A stretch of 64,000 bases of DNA from Fen-1298 sp963833465 (GCA_963833465.1 CAWHXW010000004.1:1-64000), one strand, 5' to 3'; shown: positions 25,852 to 36,036, numbered from the stretch's first letter. Notes: a model not told the origin generated them from the letters alone. Program-made: numbers and translations.

Positions 25852-26334
25852 TTAATCGAAAAACTTTTTTTTATCTGAAGATATTGCCTGTGCATACAAA
25901 ATTTGCGAATTATAATCAACGATCCTTGTTTCTAACGCGTAGCCGTTCACATTGTTATAAACCAAAACTTCTGTCAGCAGGCTTTCTTTAAAAAATCTCG
26001 ATCGTTTCTTCCAGATATTTCCCGCAACATGCAGCAACGTCCCTGTTTGGTATCGCTCATATTTCTTAATCAGTCCCTGCCGCATTAACCCCGGCAGTGT
26101 GTCTATTTCAAAATGTTTTGCAATTCTGCGTTCTTCGTTTGTAAAGTTTTTTTGACTCTGTGAATCTGGAAATAATCCGCTTAATCGCTCGGTATCTTGT
26201 TTTCTTTTCCCGACCATATCAAATCGATTTGTCCATTTGTAGAAAATGTATATCACACACAATGCAATAGACAGTCTCAATAATATGCCCGGAAATATTC
26301 GGGCAAAGAATCGTTTTTTTCTTTTAGAAATCAT
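25852..26334 (-). CDS. Membrane-anchored hypothetical protein
   Basis: 160 residues. A basic start (MISKRKKRFFARIFPG) is followed by one membrane helix (about residues 17-33, LLRLSIALCVIYIFYKW). The rest is hydrophilic, mixed alpha/beta, and not recognised (HFEIDTLPGLMRQGLIKKYE). No SD is evident. It stands alone, with about 230 bp to the LacI-like gene and 350 bp to the transglutaminase-like gene. Confidence 0.6.
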   Translation of the reverse strand: MISKRKKRFFARIFPGILLRLSIALCVIYIFYKWTNRFDMVGKRKQDTERLSGLFPDSQSQKNFTNEERRIAKHFEIDTLPGLMRQGLIKKYERYQTGTLLHVAGNIWKKRSRFFKESLLTEVLVYNNVNGYALETRIVDYNSQILYAQAISSDKKKFFD

Positions 26335-26687
26335 ATGGAAGTAAATGCAATAATTATTTGATATTCACATTCGATACTCTGCACACTTTATGAGACGTAT
26401 AATAACAAAATAAGTTCATTGTGCAATTATATACTTTGATTTTCATTTTTAGGATGATATCTCTCTTATAACAAATGCAGCTTACTTTTAACCTATGGGC
26501 TTAATTTTCTTTACGTGTTTTATATGATTGTCTTTATGCCAATGAGAAATTCAATTAATTGTTTCATGTTTATAACACCGCGTTTTGAATTTACTCCTCT
26601 TTTTTTTATTAGTAAATTTCTTTAAGTGCATTTCAACAGCTTCAATAAGAGATTCCTAATCGGAGTGAGCTGAGCAATTTCATTTAA
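26335..26687. other. Intergenic region, nothing recognised
   Basis: About 350 AT-rich bases between two minus-strand genes. I see no open frame with coding character, tRNA, or strong hairpin followed by a T run. It probably contains the promoter of the 160-residue membrane protein gene, but no box stands out. Confidence 0.5.
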
Positions 26688-28235
26688 TTATTTACCTTCG
26701 TATTCAAGCAAACCTTCGAAGTATGTCGAATTGATATAGGCCGCAAGGAGTGTAACTTTTCCAGCACGAATATCGATCTCGCCTTCGAAGTAATCTCCCT
26801 CTTTCTTCAGAAACTGCCAATATTCACCTATGACAACAGCGGCTTTTCTTGCGCCCGGCAGTTTAACCCGAATATTCTGTCTCGATCCTGCGGGCAATTC
26901 CTTTTTCAACGGACAGATAAGCTCCGCATCAGAATTTATATACCGTTCAAATTTTACAGGCGATGGTGTGCGTTTTGTATTGCCGGTTCCAGTGTATTCA
27001 ATCAATTCCTGAAAATCTTTCATTCCGGGGTATTGTGCAAACACTGCTACCTTCCCAATATCAATCTCAACTGTTCCCTCAAATTGATTTCCTGTCTTTT
27101 TCAAGAAATCCCATTCTTCACCGCAAACCACAGCTACTTTTTCCGCACCCGGAGCAATCATGGAAAATACTTGCATCGTTCCCGATGGAAGTTCTCTGAT
27201 ATTAGGTGTTTGCAATTGAACATTTTTTTCTATGAATGTTCCAAACGTCAAAGGAAATGAAGCACTTTTCTGCATCGTTGAAGATGCAGCTATTTTGAAA
27301 CCAACAGCATGCGGTAACAATCCTTCACTGCTGCCCCGTTTGGCAAATATATTCAAATAATAGTTTCCCGAACATGAGGGCATAACGCGTATGTGGATCA
27401 CTGATCCTGAACGCTGAATCAACAGCGCAGCATCCAGAGTTTTTCCATTTTGTTCAAGTGCTGCATTGCAATAAACATCAGCGGGAGTAGAAACCTCTAA
27501 TGTGATTTCATTTTGAACTTCAAGTAATACCTGCTGATCGGCAGGCAACACTAATTCACATTGAAAAAAAGCCGGAGAAACAAATGGAAGGTTTTGAAAC
27601 TCTTGCCTCGATACGGGTTTGCCAATTAACTGCCACCGTTTATCAGTAGGAAAATGGCGGTATATAAATTCTTCAGGTTTGGTAAGGAAAAAATAAGGCT
27701 CGAATTCTTTTTTATAGCTGTGCGTTTCATCAACTCTGCCGGCGCCCCAAGTGCAATCAACTAGTTTCCATTCTCCAAATATTTTCACGGCGTTCCATGC
27801 GTGGTTTGATTTAGAAGGAATAATATCCCCCGGATGATAATCGAATCCTTTCGCATATCCATCGATCGTCACGACATTCAATCCCGCTTTTTGTCCGAGT
27901 ATTTCAAATAATGAGGAATAACCTGCACATACTGATGACCTTGATTGCAGCACGTCTCCAGGGTCCGAAGAAGATTCGGCACCTGAAAAAAAACCTTCCA
28001 CATCGTATGAAATATTATTCGCAATCCATCTGAAAATTGCACGGGCTTTTTCTTCATCTGTTTTAAACGGCTTTGTCAGGTATTGAGAAAGCGAAGCAAC
28101 AGATTTTGTTACAGATGCAGGAGCATTAAGTGCATATTGGTCAATTTCAGCATACCGGGATTCTTTATCAGATGCCGTCGCTTTAAACAGAATAAAATAA
28201 AGCAACAGAATTGTTATTGTTATTTTTATTCCCAT
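26688..28235 (-). CDS. Exported transglutaminase-like (KyrB-type) protein with two C-terminal repeat modules
   Basis: 515 residues with a signal peptide. The transglutaminase-like core (about 55-190) has the triad C103 (SSVCAGYSSLF), H145 (SNHAWNAVKI) and D160 (KLVDCTWGAG), in the order and spacing of cytokinesis-protein-3/KyrB-type proteins. After a middle domain, the C-terminus has two related modules of about 85 residues (PGAEKVAVVCGEEWDFLKKTG and PGARKAAVVIGEYWQFLKKEG as the matching segments, each followed by FEG-x-(V/I)-(E/D)-I). Likely a periplasmic peptidase or protein crosslinker; substrate not known. Confidence 0.8.
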   Translation of the reverse strand: MGIKITITILLLYFILFKATASDKESRYAEIDQYALNAPASVTKSVASLSQYLTKPFKTDEEKARAIFRWIANNISYDVEGFFSGAESSSDPGDVLQSRSSVCAGYSSLFEILGQKAGLNVVTIDGYAKGFDYHPGDIIPSKSNHAWNAVKIFGEWKLVDCTWGAGRVDETHSYKKEFEPYFFLTKPEEFIYRHFPTDKRWQLIGKPVSRQEFQNLPFVSPAFFQCELVLPADQQVLLEVQNEITLEVSTPADVYCNAALEQNGKTLDAALLIQRSGSVIHIRVMPSCSGNYYLNIFAKRGSSEGLLPHAVGFKIAASSTMQKSASFPLTFGTFIEKNVQLQTPNIRELPSGTMQVFSMIAPGAEKVAVVCGEEWDFLKKTGNQFEGTVEIDIGKVAVFAQYPGMKDFQELIEYTGTGNTKRTPSPVKFERYINSDAELICPLKKELPAGSRQNIRVKLPGARKAAVVIGEYWQFLKKEGDYFEGEIDIRAGKVTLLAAYINSTYFEGLLEYEGK

Positions 28236-28354
28236 ATATGATTTTAAGTTCGCACGTTTTTGTTTTTTATCCTATCACCATGGGCTGCCTAATATTTTTA
28301 TAATTTGTATGAAAATCCATATTAGTTTTTTAGTGAATAAAATATTCTTTAGGA

Positions 28355-29467
28355 TTAATTAGAAAAGGCATCTATCTGTTTTTTATCTTGGCTGTTTGGA
28401 ATTGATTGCACCGTTTTAAATTTCTCCGTTAAACCGGCTAATTGCTTATCTGCTTTGTCGTAGTTGTTCTTTGCATTATTCAATTGAGTACCTAATGTTT
28501 CGAATATATCGTTGAATTTTCGCAATTCAGTGCCAAGCATTTCGAGATTTTGAAATATTTCTTTCGCACTTTTTTCAATCTGCAGTCCTTTCAAACCAAG
28601 CGCAATAACACGCAGATAGGCATAAAAACTATTTGGAGAAACCGGAATGACACGCCGGGAACCTGCATACATCTGCAAACTCTCATCGGCAGGAAAAGTC
28701 TCATCTTTAATAATAGTTTCATAAAAGATATTCTCGGCCGGTATGTACATTAACGCAAAATCATATGTACCTTCATCGGGCAGAATATATTTTCCCGCGA
28801 TGGCATCGATATGTTTTTTTACATCCAATCGGAATAATCTTGTTGCAGATTTCTTTTCCTGCTCGGTTTTCGCTTCCAGCATTTTTTGAAAATTTTCAAG
28901 CGGAAATTTTGAATCCACCGGCACAATACGTCCAGCCAGTCGGATAATGGCATCGACTGCTTGCCCGCCTTTAAATCTGTACTGAATATCATAAGAATTA
29001 GCAGGAAGCACCTGCTTTAACAGGTCTTCTAATAATAATTCACCAAGTCCTCCGCGTAATTTTGGCGCTTTTAACATTTCTTCCAATTTTGAAACACTTT
29101 GACCTAATTCTTTAATTTCCTGTGTAGCTTGGCCAAGCTCGCCGAGTTTATTCTGTACATCCTGAATAACTTTTGCTGCGTTATCTAAACGTGAACCCAT
29201 TTGGCCTGTGTTATTTTGCATCTGATGTGTAATGCTATTGAGCTGCTGAAGTACGACTTCGGTTGTATTTTTCATTGATGTTGCAAATATATCGGACGTA
29301 TTTTTCAAATTCTGGCTTACTTCCCCCCGCAGTGCTTCAATCTGTTTTTGAAAAAGCAATATAGTCTCTGAAGAACCGCCTTCCTTTTTTTGTGATAGCT
29401 GCCGGAGTAAGAGTATGACGATTAAAATGAAAACAAATAACGAAACAAATAACGATACAACTTCCAT
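28355..29467 (-). CDS. rmuC: DNA recombination protein RmuC
   Basis: 370 residues in the usual RmuC layout: an N-terminal membrane helix (VSLFVFILIVILLL), a long coiled coil (about 25-130), then the RmuC nuclease-like core: LRGGLGELLLEDLLKQVLP, YRFKGGQAVDAIIRL, VPVDSKFPLENF, DEGTYDFALMYIPAE, VIPVSPNSFYAYL. RmuC limits inversion at short inverted repeats and belongs to the PD-(D/E)XK superfamily (VDAIIRL...VPVDSKF). Monocistronic here by spacing. Confidence 0.92.
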   Translation of the reverse strand: MEVVSLFVSLFVFILIVILLLRQLSQKKEGGSSETILLFQKQIEALRGEVSQNLKNTSDIFATSMKNTTEVVLQQLNSITHQMQNNTGQMGSRLDNAAKVIQDVQNKLGELGQATQEIKELGQSVSKLEEMLKAPKLRGGLGELLLEDLLKQVLPANSYDIQYRFKGGQAVDAIIRLAGRIVPVDSKFPLENFQKMLEAKTEQEKKSATRLFRLDVKKHIDAIAGKYILPDEGTYDFALMYIPAENIFYETIIKDETFPADESLQMYAGSRRVIPVSPNSFYAYLRVIALGLKGLQIEKSAKEIFQNLEMLGTELRKFNDIFETLGTQLNNAKNNYDKADKQLAGLTEKFKTVQSIPNSQDKKQIDAFSN

Positions 29468-29521
29468 TCTTCCTTATCCTTTTATTCTTCTATTATATGC
29501 AAATATCATTTCAATTATTTT

Positions 29522-30670
29522 TTACATCCACCTTGTCATAAAAATAGATATTACTGTTGCCACAAACATGAAAAACATCACACGCGCAAGCGGCAAATGA
29601 TTTTTCTTCAGCCAGCCCCACAATATTGCCGCTCCAATCATTATCATCATAAGTGCAATCGTACTTGCCGCACATTCTGCAACATTGAATGTGCCGCCAA
29701 AATAGAAATCCGGACTTCGATCATTCCAAAACCTTCCGTAAATAACGAGCAAATGCGCTGTGTAGACCATTAACGATTCTTTGCCGGTATCTAAAACAAA
29801 CGACTTCTCCGTCTTTCGATAGTTTGCATAAAACCAGCAAACTGCAAGAAGAATCATTACTATTGCAAGCCGCTCAAAAAAGAATATTGGATTTGCTTTT
29901 ATATCTGATGAGCCAAAAGGCACGCAGAAATTTAATCCCGTACCAATTATGCAAACTGTCAATATAAAAACTCCAATGAGTGCAAAATGTGAAATAAATA
30001 TTTTTTCTTTTTTTTGTTCGCGTGCATCAATATACCGGGAAGCGAAGTAACCTCCAAAAAGGATAAATGCAAGCCATGGGAATAGCGGAAACAGCGAATA
30101 ATGCCGGCTGTTTATGTATGCTGCAATTGGCGCTGGAATCCAATTCAAGAAATCGTAATCGCACACGAACATCGTCGCGATAATTACGAACACTCCGCCG
30201 ATGAAAAGAAATATTCGGTATGCCTGGCTGTTCCTTATTAATAATCTCGATATGAAAAGCAATAACAATCCAAATGCAATACATTGAAGAATATCCACCT
30301 GATAGAATAGCAGCCATCCTTCTTTTGTTGTATCCGTAATCATTCTGTGGAATGAAAAAAAAGGCAGATGCAGAAAATATCCAATACTCCATATTAAACT
30401 GATTCGCCTGATTTGTTTCCAGAATGCAGGTCCATAAGTCCGGAATGATTCTAACTTCCTATTACTTGCAATCAAGAATACAAAACCGGAAATAAAAGTG
30501 AAACTTGGCGCAACCAACCCGTTGATAAAGTTCAAAACATTATACCATGAAGTTGTTTTTAGTACTGGCAAGATAAACGTGTTGAATACATGAACTTCAA
30601 TCATTATAATAATTGCCCAGCCGCGAAGAAGGTCAATAAAAGCAAGCCGGTTTTTATCTGGAGCAGACAT
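29522..30670 (-). CDS. DUF1624/acyltransferase-type multi-spanning membrane protein
   Basis: 382 residues with about ten membrane helices. The opening RLAFIDLLRGWAIIIMIEVH matches the start of heparan-alpha-glucosaminide N-acetyltransferase-like (DUF1624) and acyltransferase-3 proteins: a catalytic-type arginine and a histidine in the first helix. FPLFPWLAFILFGGYFAS is also typical. Such proteins move an acyl group from the cytoplasm to a sugar on the other side of the membrane. Acceptor unknown. It starts 55 bp downstream of kbl on the same strand. Confidence 0.8.
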   Translation of the reverse strand: MSAPDKNRLAFIDLLRGWAIIIMIEVHVFNTFILPVLKTTSWYNVLNFINGLVAPSFTFISGFVFLIASNRKLESFRTYGPAFWKQIRRISLIWSIGYFLHLPFFSFHRMITDTTKEGWLLFYQVDILQCIAFGLLLLFISRLLIRNSQAYRIFLFIGGVFVIIATMFVCDYDFLNWIPAPIAAYINSRHYSLFPLFPWLAFILFGGYFASRYIDAREQKKEKIFISHFALIGVFILTVCIIGTGLNFCVPFGSSDIKANPIFFFERLAIVMILLAVCWFYANYRKTEKSFVLDTGKESLMVYTAHLLVIYGRFWNDRSPDFYFGGTFNVAECAASTIALMMIMIGAAILWGWLKKNHLPLARVMFFMFVATVISIFMTRWM

Positions 30671-30725
30671 CTATAATTTGTTAATGACTGAAAATAAGAC
30701 GAATTAATTTTTGATATTTATATTA

Positions 30726-31940
30726 TCAAACGAGTTTCATTTTCTTGCCGACTTTCTCGAATGCTTCAAGCGCGCGATCAAGGTTTTTTTTCGTCAGCGA
30801 TGCCGAAATCTGAGCACGCAAACGCGCTTCACCTTTCGGAACAACCGGGTACCATAATCCTTTTATATACACTCCGGCTTTTAACAATTGATTGCTCATC
30901 TCTTGCGCTATTGACGTTTCGCCAAGCATTATCGGAACGATCGGATGCATACCTTCAATAATTTTGAAACCTAAATTCTTTATTCCTTTTCTGAAGTATT
31001 CAGTATTTTCTTGAAGCCGCCTTATAATTGATTTATCCTTCATCAATAAATCGAAGGCTGCGATCGAGCCGCAAACCACAGCAGGCGGAAGAGAGTTCGA
31101 AAAAATGTACGGCCTTCCTTTTTGGCGCAAATAGCCGATCAATTCTTTTGAACCGCTGATAAAGCCGCCGGCTGCACCGCCAATTGCCTTGCCGAGAGTT
31201 CCGACTGTTACATCAATTTCACCAAGCAAGCTAAATTGTTCGGCTGTTCCTCTTCCGGTCTTTCCGCATACACCAATACCGTGCGCATCATCTACAAAAA
31301 CGAACGCATCGTACTTTTTTGCAAGTTCAAGAATTTTTGGCAGCGGAGCTAAATCGCCTTCCATGCTGAAAACACCATCTGTAGCAATCATTCTAATACG
31401 ATAGTCTGTGTTTTTATCTTCTTCTAATTGCCGTTCGAGATCTGCAGTATCTCCATGATTATAAATTTTACGATCTGTAGTTTCTGTTCGGCACAACCGC
31501 TGTCCATCAATAATACTGGCATGATTCAACCTGTCGCTGTATATAACATCCTTGTAATTTTCATATCCAAGTTTTTCATTTGTAAGCGCGGAAAAAAATG
31601 CAACGTTAGCCAAAAACGATGAAGAAAATAGAATCGAGTCTTCCGATTTCAGAAACTTCGATATTTTATTTTCAAGTTCGAGATGGATTGTTTGCGTACC
31701 GGTTAGAAAGCGTACAGAGGCAAGTCCATATCCATATTTTTTAATTCCTTCAACTGCTGCTTTACACACATCAGGGTGATTTGACATACCCAGGTAATTA
31801 TTTGATGCAAGCATAACTGCTTCTTTACCCAGCACTTTCACCGTACCGCCCTGTGCAGATTGGAGTGCGGTTTCATACTTCGTGGTTTTAGATTCTTCGA
31901 GCCGTTTCAACTCGATGGCAAGTAATTCATTGAGATTCAT
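30726..31940 (-). CDS. kbl: Glycine C-acetyltransferase (2-amino-3-ketobutyrate CoA ligase)
   Basis: 404 residues, an alpha-oxoamine synthase with PLP lysine K251 (GTLGKAIGG) and the cofactor motif FVDDAHGIGV (215-224). KBL-like details include ASNNYLGM, GLASVRFLTGTQ and LNHASIIDGQRLCR; the RxLxGTQ and LNHASIIDG segments favour KBL over BioF. It joins or cleaves 2-amino-3-ketobutyrate with CoA to glycine and acetyl-CoA in threonine breakdown. Neither a tdh nor bio genes are nearby, so context does not help to separate it from BioF or SPT-like members. Confidence 0.85.
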   Translation of the reverse strand: MNLNELLAIELKRLEESKTTKYETALQSAQGGTVKVLGKEAVMLASNNYLGMSNHPDVCKAAVEGIKKYGYGLASVRFLTGTQTIHLELENKISKFLKSEDSILFSSSFLANVAFFSALTNEKLGYENYKDVIYSDRLNHASIIDGQRLCRTETTDRKIYNHGDTADLERQLEEDKNTDYRIRMIATDGVFSMEGDLAPLPKILELAKKYDAFVFVDDAHGIGVCGKTGRGTAEQFSLLGEIDVTVGTLGKAIGGAAGGFISGSKELIGYLRQKGRPYIFSNSLPPAVVCGSIAAFDLLMKDKSIIRRLQENTEYFRKGIKNLGFKIIEGMHPIVPIMLGETSIAQEMSNQLLKAGVYIKGLWYPVVPKGEARLRAQISASLTKKNLDRALEAFEKVGKKMKLV

Positions 31941-32010
31941 AATTTACTGTCTTTTTATTTTTTGGCTATCAGTTTTAAACCTACAATTGAACTATCAAAA
32001 TAGATTTCAA

Positions 32011-33384
32011 CTATTTCTTTTTTAATCGAATTGAGAACGAACCATCCATTCCATGTTTATGCCGAAAGGTCTCTACTTGTCCATGATTTCCAATAAGATC
32101 CTGATGAATTATATTGGTTCCGGATTCGACGGAGAATTCAAGATGCTGCACAAGAAATTCGTTGATGAGATCGAGATTTTCTTGCGGTTCAATTGTGCAA
32201 GTACTATAAACAAGAACCCCTCCGGATTTCACAAGTTTTGCAGCATTTTCCAATATTGATTTTTGTAAATACACAAGCTTAGGAATATCATCTGCATCTC
32301 GCTGCCATTTCGCATCCGGCTTTTTTGAAAGCACGCCAAGTCCCGAGCATGGCGCATCCACAATTACTTTATTTGCCTGAGGAATTTCAATCGTCGCACT
32401 GTCGTCAGCTATCAAATGTACATTAGTGATTCCGAGCCGCTGGCATGCATTTTTCACAAGATGAAGACGGGTTTCATAACGATCGACAGCAATAATTTCA
32501 CCGAAGTTCTTCATCAATTCTCCGATGAAAGTCGCCTTTCCTCCCGGCGCTGAACAAAGATCAATCACACGTTCACCCGGTTTTGGATCCAATAAAAGCA
32601 CCGGTATGCCGGCGCTTTCATCCTGTACTGAAAAATACCCCTGCTGAAAAAGCTCCGAGCTGCCGATACCTGACATATGCTGAACTCTGACGAAATAATC
32701 AAGATATGGCGAACGCGAATATTGAAGCTGGTTTTTTTCTAACAATGAAATAAAATAATTAAAATCAACTTTTAAGCGATTTACACGCAAAGCCAAATCA
32801 GGAATAGAATTGTTTGCTTCCATTATTCGTTTTGCCTCATCGTAACCATATCGCTCCACCCAGCGCTTAGTCATCCAAACAGGATGCGATTCAATTACAG
32901 CAAGATTCCGAATTTTATCTTCTTCCGGATCCGGATAACGAATGTTTTCGGCGTTACGTATGATGTTGCGTAGAATAGCATTGACCAGATCGGCTGCTTT
33001 TTGGCCGCGTAATCGTTTTATAAATTCCACTGCTTCGTTCACAGCGGCAGAATGCGGCACTCTGTCAAGAAATTGAATTTGGTACAATGCCACTCGAAGT
33101 GCGTTTTTAATATTTGTTTCTGCTTTAGTAAAATTGCCGTGGAAAAAACCCGTCAACACCCAATCGAGTTTCATTTTCCATCTAATCACACCTGTTACAA
33201 TCTCATTCATCAAACCTTTGTCCAACTCGTTCATATCATTTGAGCGCATTTCGGCATCTAATAATTTATCAAGATATGAATCTGAACGCTCGATGCGGTT
33301 TAGGATTTTTACCGCCGTCCCGCGCGGGCCATCATAAGTACTGATTTGTTGAGTTTGATCTTGTTGGTTTACTTCATCTTGCAT
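32011..33384 (-). CDS. rsmB: 16S rRNA (cytosine967-C5)-methyltransferase RsmB
   Basis: 457 residues. An N-terminal NusB-like RNA-binding domain (about 15-150: AVKILNRIERSDSYLD, VNEAVEFIKRL) is followed by the Fmu/NOP2 methyltransferase domain: SAM loop DLCSAPGGK (275-283), the cysteine in DAPCSGLG (C346) and the catalytic cysteine in STCTIEPQEN (C396). Length and architecture match RsmB (Sun) rather than single-domain RsmF. It starts 14 bp after the GlmU-like gene, probably one transcript. Confidence 0.93.
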   Translation of the reverse strand: MQDEVNQQDQTQQISTYDGPRGTAVKILNRIERSDSYLDKLLDAEMRSNDMNELDKGLMNEIVTGVIRWKMKLDWVLTGFFHGNFTKAETNIKNALRVALYQIQFLDRVPHSAAVNEAVEFIKRLRGQKAADLVNAILRNIIRNAENIRYPDPEEDKIRNLAVIESHPVWMTKRWVERYGYDEAKRIMEANNSIPDLALRVNRLKVDFNYFISLLEKNQLQYSRSPYLDYFVRVQHMSGIGSSELFQQGYFSVQDESAGIPVLLLDPKPGERVIDLCSAPGGKATFIGELMKNFGEIIAVDRYETRLHLVKNACQRLGITNVHLIADDSATIEIPQANKVIVDAPCSGLGVLSKKPDAKWQRDADDIPKLVYLQKSILENAAKLVKSGGVLVYSTCTIEPQENLDLINEFLVQHLEFSVESGTNIIHQDLIGNHGQVETFRHKHGMDGSFSIRLKKK

Positions 33385-33398
33385 TCAATTTTCTTTCA

Positions 33399-34676
33399 TC
33401 AATCTTTTATTTTGTACTGCCGGCGTTCATCCGCTGTCGAATTATAAATATCCCGGAAGAGATTCGCTTCAACATCTCTTAATTCAATATTACGCCTCGC
33501 CATTACAACTCGGGCTAAATTAACGGCTTTTTCAATATCATAATCGGCAAAATTCTTCTGCTCGCCGCACCAGGAAAATGATGGAATATATTTAGGCGGA
33601 AATCCAGTCTCAAAGATATTGCAGCACGCACCAACTACAGTTCCCGTATTAAATTTTGTGCCAATTGCACTTTTTGAATGATCGCCCATTATTAGTCCAA
33701 CAAATGTTAATCCTGTATCAATCTTTTCAGTTCCTACCTGCACTTTAACACTGCTGTAATTATTTTTTAAATCGCTGTTATTAGTACCGGCACCTAAATT
33801 CACCCACGAAGCAAGATAAGAATGTCCAAGGAACCCGGCATGTTGTTTGTTAGAGTAGCTGTGAATAATTGATCCCTCTACTTCACCGCCGACTTTACAA
33901 AAAGGTCCTATTGTCGTATTCTCATAAATTTGTGCGCCGGTTTTGATTGTTGAACCATCTAAAATACAAGCAGGACCAATAATTGTGGATTGAGGAAATA
34001 TTTTTACGTTTTTGCCGATATAGATTGGACCGGCTTTTGCATCGAGCACTGTGCCCGGATAAATAACAGCACCATTTTCGATGATTATATTTTTCTTCCC
34101 TAATAAAAATGCGCCAGAATGCACTTTTCCACGAATGAGCGATTGTTTCTTCCTTGTTTTTTTAATTAATGATTCAAAATCTTTTACAATTTGTAATCCG
34201 TTATTTTGAATCAAATCCCATGGATAAAAAACCTCATCTGCTTCTATTTCAATTTTAAGCAATCCGTCAAATTCCGAAAGTGATAATGGAGATGAGATAT
34301 TTCTTTTTATCCGCTCAAGATTCGTTCCGCTGACGTATGCAGCAATCAAATTATCGTTAGCAACATAAACCACATTTTGTTTTGATGTCAATGGGATTTT
34401 CTTTGCAAGCAGTTGGTCTGCAAGTACACGTCCATTGATAAATAGACATTCTCCGCCGGGAATTTCATTTACAAAGAATTGCGGTTTTCGGGACTTGATG
34501 CAAAAGGCGAGAGATTCTCTGCACTGCACAGTAATGTTTGCGCTTGGATATGCCCGCAGAATTTTTTCTTTCAACGAGAAAATTCCGCAGCGTAAGGAAT
34601 AAATAGGCCGGAAATAAACTAACGGCAGGAACTGTGTAAAATGATCATCTTCGAAAATACAGATTTGTGGTGCCAT
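33399..34676 (-). CDS. GlmU-like sugar-phosphate nucleotidyltransferase/acetyltransferase (Bacteroidota type)
   Basis: 425 residues. The N-terminal half is a divergent nucleotidyltransferase fold (ICIFEDDHFTQFLPLVYFRPIYSLRCG), and the C-terminal half a left-handed beta-helix with hexapeptide repeats (AVIYPGTVLDAKAGPIYIGKN, IFPQSTIIGPACIL). The segments YLASWVNLGAGTNNSD, IGTKFNTGTVVGACCNIF and SFSWCG are typical of the Bacteroidota GlmU replacement family (TIGR03991 type). It would supply UDP-GlcNAc for cell wall and LPS. AAAAGGA precedes the ATG. Confidence 0.87.
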   Translation of the reverse strand: MAPQICIFEDDHFTQFLPLVYFRPIYSLRCGIFSLKEKILRAYPSANITVQCRESLAFCIKSRKPQFFVNEIPGGECLFINGRVLADQLLAKKIPLTSKQNVVYVANDNLIAAYVSGTNLERIKRNISSPLSLSEFDGLLKIEIEADEVFYPWDLIQNNGLQIVKDFESLIKKTRKKQSLIRGKVHSGAFLLGKKNIIIENGAVIYPGTVLDAKAGPIYIGKNVKIFPQSTIIGPACILDGSTIKTGAQIYENTTIGPFCKVGGEVEGSIIHSYSNKQHAGFLGHSYLASWVNLGAGTNNSDLKNNYSSVKVQVGTEKIDTGLTFVGLIMGDHSKSAIGTKFNTGTVVGACCNIFETGFPPKYIPSFSWCGEQKNFADYDIEKAVNLARVVMARRNIELRDVEANLFRDIYNSTADERRQYKIKD

Positions 34677-34805
34677 CGGTCAGGTCCTTTTTAATTAGGT
34701 GGTAACGTGAAGGTTCAGTGCTCATAAACCTTTTTACTGCCGACAACAAAAAAGCGGAATGCATTTTTCAGAACACATTCCGCCTTCCGTAATTTAATGC
34801 CTTAA

Positions 34806-35039
34806 TTATGCTCCAGTTGTTATAGCAGTCGGTTCTTCTTTTTTTGAAGCATATTTCTTCTTAAACTTCTCAATGCGGCCGGCTGAATCAAGCAGTTTCT
34901 GTTTGCCTGTATAGAAAGGATGGCAACTTGCACAAATTTCTATATGTAGGTTACCCACTGTAGAGCGGGTTTCAAAGACATTTCCGCATACACAAGTAAC
35001 AATCGCCTTTTTATACGTCGGGTGAATTCCTTCTTTCAT
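34806..35039 (-). CDS. rpmE: Ribosomal protein L31
   Basis: 77 residues from ATG 35039 (MKEGIHPTYKKAIVTCVCG), with GAGGA five bases upstream. Cysteines C-x-C and C-x-x-C (VTCVCG, CASCHPFYTGKQK) form the zinc site of the C+ type of L31. The tail (FKKKYASKKE) is extended and lysine-rich. Large-subunit protein that contacts the small subunit. Confidence 0.95.
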   Translation of the reverse strand: MKEGIHPTYKKAIVTCVCGNVFETRSTVGNLHIEICASCHPFYTGKQKLLDSAGRIEKFKKKYASKKEEPTAITTGA

Positions 35040-35172
35040 CACAATCCTCAAGTCTTATTATTATATATTATATGTAAAATAGGAAAAAATGGATTGAGTT
35101 GCAAAGATAATTTTCTCCGTTAATGCATATCAATTATCGTAAGCGATAATTTAAATCAAACACATCTTTCTG

Positions 35173-36036
35173 CTAATCAAAAACGACAGTTTTTCGCCCA
35201 TCAACAAGAATGCGATCTTGTAAATGCAGACGGATTCCGCGCGCCAGTACTAAGCGCTCTAAATCCCTTCCCTTTCGAATCAGATCCTCCAACGAATCTT
35301 TATGTGAAATCCGAATGATGTCCTGTTCGATAATCGGTCCTTCATCGAGCACCTCTGTCACATAATGGCAGGTTGCCCCGACAATCTTCACACCTCTTTC
35401 ATACGCTTGCTTATATGGGTTAGCCCCTGCAAAAGCCGGCAAAAATGAATGATGGATATTAAGAATCCGATGTTCATAATATTTAGTTATCGTCGGTGAA
35501 AGCAGCTGCATATAACGTGCTAAAATAATTGTATCGATACCTTTTTGTTGGATCAATTCTAATTCTTTTATTTCCTGTGTTTCCTTGTTTTCTTTTGTAA
35601 TGGGAAATATATGAAATGGAATTTTATACCGCTCAGCTAAGAAACCAAGATCAGGATGATTGGAAATAATTATTGCAATCTCAGCGTCAAATTCTTCCAG
35701 CTCATGACGCCATAGAATTTCTTGAAGGCAATGAGCATGCTTCGACACAAAGATTGCTATTTTTCGTTTATTTTGATTTAACCTGATAGACCATTTAGCA
35801 TGGTACTCGTTTGCTATCGGCTGGAATATCTCTTCCAATCTATCCGGAGAAACAATAAACGTTTTCAAATCCCATGTTACTCTTAGAAAAAAAATATGAT
35901 CATCCTCATCTACATGTTCATCCAAATCGACAATATTACCATTGCGTTCAAAAATGAATTGAGAAATTTTAGATACTATGCCTCTTCGATCCGGACATGA
36001 CAGTAATAATGTAACCGTTATATTCTTTTCTTTCAT
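35173..36036 (-). CDS. purU: Formyltetrahydrofolate deformylase
   Basis: 287 residues from ATG 36036. An N-terminal ACT domain (LLLSCPDRRGIVSKISQFIFE) precedes the formyltransferase-fold domain with ILNIHHSFLPAFAGANPYKQAYERGVK, GATCHYVTEVLDEGPIIEQDI. N, H and D of the deformylase active site are visible in NIHHSFLPAF and DEGPIIEQD. It hydrolyses 10-formyl-THF to formate and THF, feeding purine synthesis via PurT or balancing the folate pool. Confidence 0.94.
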   Translation of the reverse strand: MKEKNITVTLLLSCPDRRGIVSKISQFIFERNGNIVDLDEHVDEDDHIFFLRVTWDLKTFIVSPDRLEEIFQPIANEYHAKWSIRLNQNKRKIAIFVSKHAHCLQEILWRHELEEFDAEIAIIISNHPDLGFLAERYKIPFHIFPITKENKETQEIKELELIQQKGIDTIILARYMQLLSPTITKYYEHRILNIHHSFLPAFAGANPYKQAYERGVKIVGATCHYVTEVLDEGPIIEQDIIRISHKDSLEDLIRKGRDLERLVLARGIRLHLQDRILVDGRKTVVFD

